From assembly GCA_040220875.1 (NCBI GenBank), contig JAVJVX010000003.1, positions 324,969 through 388,968 of the forward strand: a DNA stretch of 64,000 bases, given 5' to 3'. This document shows positions 52,750 to 60,802 of the stretch, piece after piece; the first letter of the stretch is position 1; each line of letters starts with the position of its first letter. The notes below the pieces were generated by a model. It was not told the DNA's origin. It worked only from the letters and a program-made list of their open reading frames with translations, and ran no database searches. The DNA comes from Alphaproteobacteria bacterium. Lineage in GTDB: Bacteria; Pseudomonadota; Alphaproteobacteria; JAVJVX01. The position numbers and the translations under genes are program-made.

Positions 52750-53258
52750 CGAGGAAGGCGCAATGATCGAGCCCTTGCGCGAGCGAACTTACGCCGGGCT
52801 GTTCGCCGACCCAAGCAACGACCCTTCTGGGTGCTGGACGCACGGCCGTAGCGTTGGCGTTTGCGCCCGCCCGGCCTTGCGGCCGGGCGCCGGGCTCTAT
52901 TCCGCTAAGGCCGCTGGCGCGGCCTAAGCTCCACGGAGCCCGCGCGTGCCGCGCGGTCTCCGCCCATTCGGGTCACGATCCCTCGCGCGGGGCCGGACCT
53001 TTGGTCCGGCATACGGACGCCGCCCTTTCGGGCGGCGACTTTCTTGTGGCCTTTCCCGGTGCGGGGGGCGGGCGGACACTCCCTTGTAGCCCCGCCGGGG
53101 CGGCCCGCAACCGCCTTGGCTTTATGTCCGTCCACGTCGGTTTTCTCGTCCTACCAAGACAGTTGCGTCCCGCCTGACCCGGCGGGGCTCCCGGTCGCTT
53201 ACCGCCCGCCCCCCTTCCGGGGAAATGCGCGCGCGGAGGACCAGAGGGAGCCGCAACG
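52750..53258. other. Hairpin-rich non-coding leader upstream of ardC
   Basis: 509 bp without a credible gene. Five GC-rich hairpins with 3-4-nt loops lie in about 170 bp: 52869-52888, 52904-52929 (one mismatch), 52940-52956, 52992-53010 and 53018-53037. Their stems are 7-11 bp with different sequences, so this is an array of structures rather than a sequence repeat. It precedes the antirestriction gene directly and may act on single-stranded DNA or on the ardC transcript. Confidence 0.6.
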
Positions 53259-54242
53259 ATGATGCCAGAAACTGCAAACGCAGCGACACGCGGAAAACAC
53301 GGGAGAAAGAGACGCGAACGGGCGGGCGGCGCAGCCAAGCCCTCCCTCTATGACGAGGTGACGAGCCACATCATCGCCGAGCTTGAGGCGGGCCGCGCGC
53401 CTTGGGTGCAGCCTTGGGGCGCGCCGGGCGCGAAGAAGGCGGGGCTCGGCCTGCCCAAGAACGCGCTCACGGGCCGCACCTATTCGGGCGTTAACATTCT
53501 GATCCTGTGGCATCACGTCGTGCGTGCGAGCTTCGCGACGCAAACATGGCTGACCTACGCCCAAGCCCAGGAAATGGGCGGCCACGTCATGAAGGGCGAG
53601 CGCGGCGTCACCGCGTGCCACGCCGATACCTTCATTCCCAAGGCCGAGCGCGAGCGGGCCGAGCAGGACGGCGACGAGCCGGGGCGCGTGCCGTTCCTGA
53701 AACGCTTCACCCTGTTCAACGTGGAGCAATGCGAAGGCCTGCCGGAAGACGCTTACGCAGGTGCGGCCCCGTTGCCAGAAGCCGAGATCATTCCGCACGC
53801 CGAACGCCTCATCGCAGCGACGGGAGCGGACTTCCGCATTGGCGGAACGAAGGCTTTCTATGTGCCGAGCCAAGACTTCATCCGCGTACCGCCACAACCC
53901 GCCTTCTTCGAGCAGGTGAACTACTACCGCACCTGCTTTCACGAGCTTGGCCACTGGACCGGCCACGAGACGAGACTCGCCCGCGACCTGTCCCATTCCT
54001 TCGGATCGAGACCCTATGCCCGCGAGGAACTGGTCGCGGAGATGGCGAGTGCCTTTGTCTGCGCTTCGCTCAGCATCGCACCCACCGTTCGGCACACGGA
54101 CTATATCGGCTCATGGCTTGAAGTCTTGAGAGAAGAAAATCGCGCGATCTTCCGCGCGGCGAGCCAAGCCTCCAAAGCCGCCGATTTCATCCTCGCCTTT
54201 CGCGACGCCGAAAAGGCCGTGACGGCGGAGGCGACAGCATGA
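53259..54242 (+). CDS. ardC: ArdC-like antirestriction protein (DUF1738 + zincin domain)
   Basis: 327-aa element-encoded protein. The N-terminal ArdC-type ssDNA-binding domain (about residues 28-150: SLYDEVTSHIIAELEAG, PWVQPWG, NALTGRTYSGVN) is followed by a metallopeptidase-like domain with H228-E-L-G-H232-WTGH. ArdC proteins protect incoming plasmid DNA from restriction. A broken second copy lies at 39.1 kb. It overlaps the next small gene by 4 bp (ATGA). Confidence 0.88.
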   Translation: MMPETANAATRGKHGRKRRERAGGAAKPSLYDEVTSHIIAELEAGRAPWVQPWGAPGAKKAGLGLPKNALTGRTYSGVNILILWHHVVRASFATQTWLTYAQAQEMGGHVMKGERGVTACHADTFIPKAERERAEQDGDEPGRVPFLKRFTLFNVEQCEGLPEDAYAGAAPLPEAEIIPHAERLIAATGADFRIGGTKAFYVPSQDFIRVPPQPAFFEQVNYYRTCFHELGHWTGHETRLARDLSHSFGSRPYAREELVAEMASAFVCASLSIAPTVRHTDYIGSWLEVLREENRAIFRAASQASKAADFILAFRDAEKAVTAEATA

Positions 54243-54472
54243 CCGGCGCCCCCGAACTCCCCACCGAGACGACGCCCGAGGGCGAGCAGACCGTCGCGCC
54301 GGGCGTCAAGCCGATCACGCTCCGCGACCGGCGGGACTGGTGCGCCCGCCAGCCCATGGCCCCGAAGCGCAACCCGAACGCGCTGCAGAAGCCCTGCGAC
54401 CTCGGCCTGTTCGACATCGAGGGACGCCGCCAGATCGACTGGATCGACGAAGCGCGGAAGGGCAAGCCATGA
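54239..54472 (+). CDS. Small protein of unknown function between ardC and PP-loop gene
   Basis: 77-aa polar protein. The N-terminal 25 residues look disordered (Pro/Glu/Thr). The conserved-looking part is DRRDWCARQPMAPKRNPNALQ followed by FDIEGRRQIDWIDEARKG. Two cysteines, no membrane segment. It overlaps both neighbours by 4 bp, so the three genes are translated together. I cannot name a family. Confidence 0.65.
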   Translation: MTGAPELPTETTPEGEQTVAPGVKPITLRDRRDWCARQPMAPKRNPNALQKPCDLGLFDIEGRRQIDWIDEARKGKP

Positions 54473-55341
54473 CCCGCGATTCCTACCGCATCGCCGGCCC
54501 CGCCGTGATCTCGTTTTCGGGCGGGCGCACATCCGGCTATATGCTCAAGCACATTCTTGACGCCCATGGTGGCACACTGCCGGGCGATGTGCGCGTCGTC
54601 TTCGCCAATACCGGCAAGGAGCGGCCCGAGACGCTCGATTTTGTGGCCGAATGCGGCGCGCGCTGGGGCGTTCACATCACATGGGTCGAATATGATTGGG
54701 ACGAGCCGCACCGCACGCGGATTGTCTCGCACAACAGCGCGTCCCGGAACGGCGAGCCGTTCGAGGCGCTGATCGACCGCAAGGGTTTCGTGCCGAACCC
54801 GCGCATGCGGTTCTGCACGTCCTTCCTGAAACGCGACCGCATCGACTCCTACGCCCGCCACTGGCTCGGCTGGGCAAGCTGGTCGAGCGTGCTGGGCTTG
54901 CGCGCGGACGAGCCGAAGCGCGTCTATCGCCAGCGCGCCTGCGGCGCGCGCAAGCGCACCGGCGCGACCGTCCAGCTACCCTTGGCCGACGCGCGCGTCA
55001 CAGAAGCGGACGTGCTCCGTTGGTGGGCGGCGCAGCCCTTCGACTTGGCGCTCCGGTCCCATGAAGGCAATTGCGACCTCTGTTTCCTCAAAGCCCGCTG
55101 GAAGATCGAGGCGATCATGCGCGACCGGCCCGACCTCGCGGACTGGTGGATCGCGCAGGAAGCCAAGCCCGGCAAATCGAGCGCCAAAGGCCATTGCCCG
55201 GATATGCGCCTCTTCCGCATCGACCGCGAACCCTATGCGCGCCTGTTCGATCAGGTGCAGCGGCAAGGCGTGCTTGATTTGCCCGATCCCGCCGCGCCCG
55301 AGATCGATTGGGAGCGCGAGGATTGCGTCTGCACGGACTGA
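54469..55341 (+). CDS. PP-loop ATPase of the PAPS reductase (CysH/DndC-like) family
   Basis: 290-aa protein with a PP-loop SFSGGRTSGYM (S17-G-G-x-x-S22) and VVFANTGKERPETLDFV, as in PAPS reductases and thiolation enzymes. Cysteines occur in MRFCTSFLKRDR, in CDLCFLKARWK (CxxC) and in the C-terminal DCVCTD; the set could bind a metal or Fe-S cluster. Mobile-element relatives are of unknown function; adenylation or sulfur transfer onto nucleic acid is one possibility, by analogy with DndC. It sits between ardC and a ParB-like gene. Confidence 0.8.
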   Translation: MTRDSYRIAGPAVISFSGGRTSGYMLKHILDAHGGTLPGDVRVVFANTGKERPETLDFVAECGARWGVHITWVEYDWDEPHRTRIVSHNSASRNGEPFEALIDRKGFVPNPRMRFCTSFLKRDRIDSYARHWLGWASWSSVLGLRADEPKRVYRQRACGARKRTGATVQLPLADARVTEADVLRWWAAQPFDLALRSHEGNCDLCFLKARWKIEAIMRDRPDLADWWIAQEAKPGKSSAKGHCPDMRLFRIDREPYARLFDQVQRQGVLDLPDPAAPEIDWEREDCVCTD

Positions 55342-55408
55342 CTTTCGCGCTCGGCTCGGGCGCATCACCGCTCCGGGGAACCGGAGCCTCAGCAAAGGAG
55401 AAGACCCA

Positions 55409-57118
55409 ATGGAACTTCAACATATCCCTCTTAATCAACTGAAAGTCTCCGCACTCAACATGCGCCATGCGCGCAAAGCGCCGGACGTGTCGGATATCCT
55501 GCCCTCGATCCGGGCGCGCGGCGTGCAGCAGCCCTTGCTCGTTCGTAAGAACGGCAAGGGCTATGAGATCGTCGCCGGGCGGCGGCGTTTCTTCTCGCTT
55601 AAGGCCATCGCGAAGGAAGGCGGCGATATCGATCCCGTTCCCTGTGCCGTCATGGCCGAAGGCGACGACGCGGCGGCGCTTGAAGCCTCGCTCATCGAGA
55701 ACGTGGCCCGGCTCGACCCCGACGAAGTCTCCCGCTGGGAGACCTTCGCCCGGCTCGTAAAAGAGGGCCGAACGGTCGAGGACATCGCCGCCACCTTCGG
55801 CGTCACCGAAATCATGGTCAGGCGCGCGCTCGCCCTCGGTGAGCTTCTCCCCGACATTCGCGAAGCCTACCGCAACGAGGACATCGACGCCCAGACCGTC
55901 CGTCAACTGACCTTGGCGAGTGAGGCGCAGCAGGCCGAATGGCTGAAATTGTTTCAGGACCCAGAGCAACACGCGCCGCGCGGTTGGCAGTTGAAGCAAT
56001 GGCTGTTCGGCGGCGAGATTTCGACCGGGGCGGCGCTGTTCTCGCTCGACACTTATAAGGGCCGGATCGTGACGGACTTGTTCGGCGAGACAGGGTATTT
56101 CGGCGACCTTGAGCAGTTCTGGCGCTTGCAAAACGAGGCCGTCGCCGCCAAGCGCGACGCGCTTCTCGCCAAGGGATGGCCCGAGGTTGCCGTGCTCGAC
56201 GTAGGCGAGCGGTTCCACAAATGGGACCATGTAGCGACGCCCAAAAGCGAAGGCGGGCGCATCTATATCGAGGTGCGCGAGAACGGCGAAGTCACCATTC
56301 ACGAGGGCTTCGTCACCTCGAAGGAGCATCAGCGCCGCTTGCGGAAAGCGGCGAGCGAAGACGAGAAAAACACCGCCGCCGCCGACCGGCCCGAGCTTAC
56401 CAATCCGGCGCAGAACTATCTTGAATTGCACCGACACGCCGCCGTGCGCCATGCGTTTCTAGGGTCTCCGGGCGTCGCTCTTCGGCTCATGGTCGCCCAT
56501 ACCATCGGCGGCTCGGCGCTGTGGCAGACCCGGCCCGATCCGCAGACGACGCGGAAGGAGGAAACCGCCGAGAGCGTCGCGAAATCGAAGGCTGAGACGG
56601 CGCTGGCCGAAGAACGCAAGGCCGTTCTCAAACTTCTCGGATTGTCCGCCCACGGTCATTCCGTCGTCCGCTCGAACGGTGACGACTATCGGGTGGCCGA
56701 GTTATTCGCCGCGCTCTTGAAACTCACCGACGACGAGGTGATGCGGGTGCTCGCCATCGTCATGGCCGAAACCTTGGAGGCCGGAACTGCCGTCGTCGAG
56801 GCGCTGGGAACCCACCTCAAGGTCAATATGCGCGACTATTGGCAGGCAGACGATGCGTTCTTCGACCTTCTCCGCAATAAGGCCGCCGTCAACGCCATGC
56901 TTCGCCACATCGGCGGCAAAGCGGTTGCCGATGCCAATGTGACGGCCACGACCAAGGTTCAAAAGAAGATCGTCCGCGACTTCATCACCGGGGACGGCCG
57001 GAAGAAGGCCGAAGGCTGGCTGCCGCGCTATATGGAGTTTCCCTTCAAGGCCTACACGAAAGCGGGCGGCGGGCGGCTCACTGACAACACGGCCCGCATC
57101 AAATCGTTCGTTTCCTGA
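55409..57118 (+). CDS. Large ParB/RepB-like DNA-binding protein
   Basis: 569-aa protein. The N-terminal ParB domain (about residues 1-95) has IPLNQLKVSALNMR, SIRARGVQQPLLVR, VAGRRRFFSLKAI and ENVARLDPDE, followed by a KorB-like helix-turn-helix (TVEDIAATFGVTEIMVRRALAL). The remaining about 400 residues, with a helical Lys/Glu segment, end in a small basic domain. Such proteins are standard in alphaproteobacterial conjugative elements. No parA is nearby, so regulation or nucleolytic function is as likely as partition. ATG 55409 follows an AAAGGAG ribosome site. Confidence 0.85.
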   Translation: MELQHIPLNQLKVSALNMRHARKAPDVSDILPSIRARGVQQPLLVRKNGKGYEIVAGRRRFFSLKAIAKEGGDIDPVPCAVMAEGDDAAALEASLIENVARLDPDEVSRWETFARLVKEGRTVEDIAATFGVTEIMVRRALALGELLPDIREAYRNEDIDAQTVRQLTLASEAQQAEWLKLFQDPEQHAPRGWQLKQWLFGGEISTGAALFSLDTYKGRIVTDLFGETGYFGDLEQFWRLQNEAVAAKRDALLAKGWPEVAVLDVGERFHKWDHVATPKSEGGRIYIEVRENGEVTIHEGFVTSKEHQRRLRKAASEDEKNTAAADRPELTNPAQNYLELHRHAAVRHAFLGSPGVALRLMVAHTIGGSALWQTRPDPQTTRKEETAESVAKSKAETALAEERKAVLKLLGLSAHGHSVVRSNGDDYRVAELFAALLKLTDDEVMRVLAIVMAETLEAGTAVVEALGTHLKVNMRDYWQADDAFFDLLRNKAAVNAMLRHIGGKAVADANVTATTKVQKKIVRDFITGDGRKKAEGWLPRYMEFPFKAYTKAGGGRLTDNTARIKSFVS

Positions 57119-57823
57119 AACCGGCGGTGGCAGGCGGGAGCGGCCCTCTTGTCCAGATAGGAGGGCCGCGAGCGCCTGCCGCCGCTCAATCTTGGCCAAC
57201 GAAATGGCCCCCGCGCCGGATGGCGCCGGGGCCGTGTCGTGCGTTGCTAGGCGCGGACAGGCGGATCGCCAGCCGGGAAGGTCCGGGTCCCGCAGCGCTT
57301 CGGATGCGGCGATTCTGTTCGCGCGGCCAGCTTCGGGAGCAAAGGTCATCGGTGCTGAGGCGCTACGCTGGCGCTCGCCGACGGGTTCGGGCCTTCCGAT
57401 TCCGCGCTTCCTCTGTGGACCGATCATCTCGTCAGACGCTCGTTTCTTCTCCTCTATGGTCAGGCATGGATGCGGCTGCGCTGATGCACCCATACCGTCG
57501 AGCGCGTGCCTTCGTATCCACCGGTCATCTTGCGTCACGAACATCCGCGCGGCCTGCACCACCACATCTCCTGATCGATGGCTGGCGTGACACCCGTTCG
57601 CCTGCTTTTGCTCAATGGACCTATGGCGAACGGCGGCCGCATGAAACCGGCGTTCCGCACTTTTTTCCCCGGCCTTCGGCCTTCCTCGCGAGACAAAAAA
57701 GTGCGTCCCGCCGGTCCTCCGCTCCGCTTCGGCCTCGCGGTTCATGCGGCCCCCGCCCGCCATGGGCGGTCCCGCGTCAGCAGGGCGATGGGCGCCCCGC
57801 GACAGCCAATAGGAGACAGAAAG
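57119..57823. other. Non-coding region with large inverted repeats
   Basis: 705 bp. Three structures stand out: a 25-bp imperfect inverted repeat (57124-57148 with 57161-57185) directly after the ParB-like gene; a GC palindrome at 57206-57233 of the same type as the hairpin at 58171; and a 20-bp imperfect inverted repeat (57647-57666 with 57695-57714) whose inner arms are GCACTTTTTT/AAAAAAGTGC. Open frames here overlap on both strands and look spurious. Confidence 0.55.
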
Positions 57824-58153
57824 ATGGCACAGGCACTTGGATATGTGACGCAGAACGAGACCGGTGGATACGAAGGCACGCTCGCGACGATGAGCCTCAA
57901 GAAGCGCATCCGCATCCTGCCCAACGCGCGGAAGGAAACGGACGCCCAGCCGGACTTCCGGGTCTACACCGAGGACCGCGTGGAGATCGGCGGCGGTTGG
58001 AACCGGGTCGGCAAGAACAGCGGCAACCCATACGTGTCGCTGACCTTCTCCGCTCCCGAATTCGGCCCGGCGAAAATCTACGCCAATCTCGGGCGCGCCG
58101 CCGGGCAGGATGATCCGGCCGTCATGGCGATCCTCTGGAACCCGCGCAGCTAA
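57824..58153 (+). CDS. DUF736 family protein
   Basis: 109-aa protein from ATG 57824 behind AGGAGAC. It matches DUF736: IGYV-like start (LGYVTQNETGGYEGTLATMSLKK), VEIGGGWNRVG, NPYVSLTFSAPEFGPAKIYANLG and a final W-N-P. Function is unknown. It is an abundant small protein gene of alphaproteobacterial plasmids and ICEs, usually alone in its transcript, as here. Confidence 0.9.
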   Translation: MAQALGYVTQNETGGYEGTLATMSLKKRIRILPNARKETDAQPDFRVYTEDRVEIGGGWNRVGKNSGNPYVSLTFSAPEFGPAKIYANLGRAAGQDDPAVMAILWNPRS

Positions 58154-58170
58154 ATCGCGGTGACACTCGG

Positions 58171-58205
58171 CCCCCGCGCCATCCGGCGCGGGGGTTATTC
58201 GCTTT
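58171..58205 (+). terminator. Hairpin terminator after DUF736 gene
   Basis: CCCCCGCGCC and GGCGCGGGGG pair perfectly (10 bp, loop ATCC) 17 bp after the stop and are followed by TTATTCGCTTT. Confidence 0.65.
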
Positions 58206-58436
58206 CACCGGATTATGTACATTGTATGTAATTTCTTGCAAAATGTTCATAATTCTTAACCGTTCGTTGATTTTCGCGCGCCATAGTTGAGCGATGAGAC
58301 GAGTCTGTATTGCGGGTCGATGGTGCGGCGTCTTGGGCGCTTGGTGACGGGCGTAAGCGCAAAGAAAGAGGAGCTTGTTTGAGTCTGCGACGCTGGGTGC
58401 GTCGACCGCCATCGTGCCGTGTGAATGGAAAGGACG

Positions 58437-59259
58437 ATGGCGGACTATCACAACTCCTTGATATCCTGTGGTCTGCGCCTAGGTGACTACGACTATGTAC
58501 GGCTACTGACCCGGTCGCGAGTTGCCTGGGAGTATTTGCGGCGTAATCGCGACTATCACCGCGATTGGCGCCTATCGAAATCAGGCCAGCCAATACCCGT
58601 CCGTTTACGGAATGACACCACTTTGCTCCGGGCGCGGCGCCGCTTCGTGCGGGCCGAAGCCTGGGGCCTTTGCACCTTTCGCCGATCCTGATCAAAATGG
58701 CCTCGAAGCGGAGGTGTTTTGGCGGGCCGAGGATTATCAAAGGGTGGTGTCAGCCTATGTACGCAATGGCCGAGAGCCCGGCCTCGGCGCCATCGTATCC
58801 TTGAATGAGGTCCGGTGCCGAAAAACGCTTTTGAAGAGCGTGGACGGCGAGCAGCATCTCCTTCTCCGAGATCAACGGCGCATCGTCCAAGTGCGATGCA
58901 TTGGCGAAGACATCCGCATCGACCCCTTCGCGCTCGAACTCGTGGTCGATCAGTTTCCCGATGTCGAAAGCCGACAGCGCCTAATCAGGCGGCTCGCGGA
59001 CCTTTATCGGGGTCGGTGTCTTGGCGGTTCGCGTGGCGGTTGGACGGTCGAGGCGATGCGTCACCGGGATGCCTTGGCGGCGCTCGATCTTCGAACGGAG
59101 GGCTATTCGTATCGTCAGATTGCGGTGTTTCTCTACGGCGAGAAAGCTGTCAAGGACGACTGGACCAGCCCCGATCAGACCATGAAGAACCGCGTCATTC
59201 GTAGCGTCAAACGCGGGCAACGGATGATGAACGGCGGCTACCGAACCCTGCTCGCCTGA
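58437..59259 (+). pseudogene. DUF6499/DUF2285 regulator-like gene split by a 1-nt frameshift
   Basis: The first frame from ATG 58437 encodes a DUF6499-like N-terminus (SRVAWEYLRRNRDYHRDW, RAEAWG). At 58663-58670 the reading continues in another frame with FAPFADPDQ, and later the DUF2285 part GGWTVEAMRHRDALAALDLR and YSYRQIAVFLYGEKAV. Removing one C from the GGGGCC run would restore a 273-aa protein of ordinary length. Intact homologues are common next to AlpA-like genes in these elements and are thought to be transcription regulators. A sequencing error is possible. Confidence 0.75.
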
Positions 59260-59371
59260 TCCACGCGAGGGGTATCGTTCGCGCGCTTCGCCGCCAACGA
59301 TACTGCCGCCCGATTTCACGCTCCCTCATCCTTGATCGGCATAGAGCAATTTCGCTGACGCCGGAGGAAGC

Positions 59372-59590
59372 ATGACCGAGCACGATGCACAAACGGTCGC
59401 TGACGGACCGTTCCTGACAACGAGGGAAGCGGCGCGCTTTCTCAAACTCAAGCCCAACACGTTGGAGAAAATGCGCGTCTATGGCGGAGGCCCGCAATAC
59501 CGCAAACACGGCCGCCACGTTCGCTATCACATTGACGAACTGACCGCTTGGTCGGACATGCGGAAGAAGGATTCGACTTCCGATGTCTGA
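59372..59590 (+). CDS. AlpA/excisionase-type helix-turn-helix protein
   Basis: 72-aa DNA-binding protein. FLTTREAARFLKLKPNTLEKMRVYG and RYHIDELTAWSD form the typical MerR-like helix-turn-helix of the excisionase family. Position between the DUF2285 and DUF2840 genes is conserved in alphaproteobacterial ICEs. It overlaps the following gene by 8 bp. Confidence 0.85.
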   Translation: MTEHDAQTVADGPFLTTREAARFLKLKPNTLEKMRVYGGGPQYRKHGRHVRYHIDELTAWSDMRKKDSTSDV

Positions 59591-60050
59591 GCATTTTACA
59601 CGCGTCGAGATCGCCTTCTATCCGGAGCATCTGAACCACTGGCTGCGGTTCGGCGCGCCCGACGGGCAGCAGGACTTGGACCGCAGACGGTCGCTTGCGC
59701 TTTTCAAACCGGGGCAGGTGTTCGGATATGTCCGCTGGCGCGCGAACGAGTACGGCACGCAGGAATGGCGCTTCACCATCGCTCGCGCAGCGGAGCCGTC
59801 GCTGCTTTTGAGCCGAATTCCGGGCGTTTGCCCCGGAGGCGAAGTGCTCTTGCTCGTGACCGGCAACACGAAGGTCAAGCGTGCGCTGTTGCAGATCGAC
59901 GTGCTCGAAGCGGACGGCTTCGATCCGGCTGACGTGTCGCCCGCCTATTATCGTCATGTCCACAATCGGATCGACGCCAGGCAGCCGATCCGCGCCTATT
60001 CACGAGAACAGCACGCGGCCTATTCGGCATCAAAAACGGTGTCGGCGTGA
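59583..60050 (+). CDS. DUF2840 domain protein
   Basis: 155-aa soluble protein. It carries the DUF2840 pattern: FYPEHLNHWLRFG, VFGYVRWRANEYGTQEWR and ILLLVTGN-like strand LLLVTGNTKVKRALLQID. The function is unknown; it is always near the TraF peptidase and relaxase in mobile elements. The stop overlaps the next start (GTGA). Confidence 0.85.
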   Translation: MSEHFTRVEIAFYPEHLNHWLRFGAPDGQQDLDRRRSLALFKPGQVFGYVRWRANEYGTQEWRFTIARAAEPSLLLSRIPGVCPGGEVLLLVTGNTKVKRALLQIDVLEADGFDPADVSPAYYRHVHNRIDARQPIRAYSREQHAAYSASKTVSA

Positions 60051-60562
60051 AGCGCGGGCCGCTCGTTTGCACGGCGATCCCGGTGCTTGCTTTGGCCGTC
60101 GTATCGACCATCAGCCTGCCGAAAAAGCTGATCTATAACGCCTCGGCGAGCGCGCCAATCGGCTTCTATTGGCTCGACCATCAGCCAATCAGACGCGGCG
60201 ATTACGTTCTCGTTCGCGCGCCCGAGCGCGTCCGAGAACTTGTCGAAGAGCGTGGCTATCTGCCCGCCAATGTGCCCTTCATCAAGCGCGTCGTCGGTGT
60301 CGATGGAGACGTAATTTGTCGTCGGCGGGAGACGGTTTCGATCAACGGAAATCCGGCTGCTAGGGCTGAAAAGGCGGACGGTTTGGGCAGGCCGCTGCCC
60401 GATTGGCAGGGCTGCCACATCCTCACCGAGCAGACGGTCTTCCTGTTGCAAGACCATCCGCAGTCCTTCGATGGGCGCTATTTCGGGCCGGTGGATCGGC
60501 GCCTCATAGTCGGTCGGGCGACGAAGCTACGGTTTCTCTGGCGGAAGCACGAGAAAAGCTGA
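60047..60562 (+). CDS. traF: TraF-type S26 signal peptidase
   Basis: 171-aa membrane-bound serine protease, GTG start. An N-terminal helix (residues 6-24) is followed by NASASAPIGFY with the catalytic Ser (S35) and VPFIKRVVG with the general-base Lys (K80). TraF of RP4 processes the conjugative pilin into its cyclic form; this protein probably does the same for the element's transfer system. Confidence 0.88.
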   Translation: MKRGPLVCTAIPVLALAVVSTISLPKKLIYNASASAPIGFYWLDHQPIRRGDYVLVRAPERVRELVEERGYLPANVPFIKRVVGVDGDVICRRRETVSINGNPAARAEKADGLGRPLPDWQGCHILTEQTVFLLQDHPQSFDGRYFGPVDRRLIVGRATKLRFLWRKHEKS

Positions 60563-60652
60563 TCCAGCGTCATGAAGGAATTGGAGCGTGGAAGGCGTCT
60601 GAGGCAGCGGAGGGCAAGATAAAAGGTGATGGGGCAAAGCCCGCATAACCCA

Positions 60653-60710
60653 TTGTCTGCACATCCGATTTGGTTGCACACGGTGCTTTCACGCGTGTGC
60701 AGATGATTGG
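60653..60710. other. Candidate oriT-like inverted repeat
   Basis: Between the traF-like gene and the relaxase (240 bp, no gene) lies TGCACACG (60675-60682) with CGTGTGCA (60694-60701), a perfect inverted repeat around 11 bp. TCTGCACA (60656-60663) and TGTGCAGA (60696-60703) form a second, nested pair. Position next to the relaxase fits an oriT or relaxase promoter; no nic consensus was recognised. Confidence 0.4.
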
Positions 60711-60802
60711 ACCTAAGGCCCTGACTTGATTGGCGAATAGGTGGTGCAAGGATGAAGCGGTTGTTTGACGCCCACGCTCGCGCCCCATGTTTATGACCGA
60801 CC

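Noticed and set aside
52709-53177. Short open frames in the ardC leader
   Set aside because: They are overlapping on both strands, cross the hairpins and begin without ribosome sites.
56702-57763. 353-codon open frame on the minus strand overlapping the ParB-like gene and the following gap
   Set aside because: It is antisense to a clear ParB-like gene for over 400 bp and then runs through inverted repeats; its translation has no fold-like composition.
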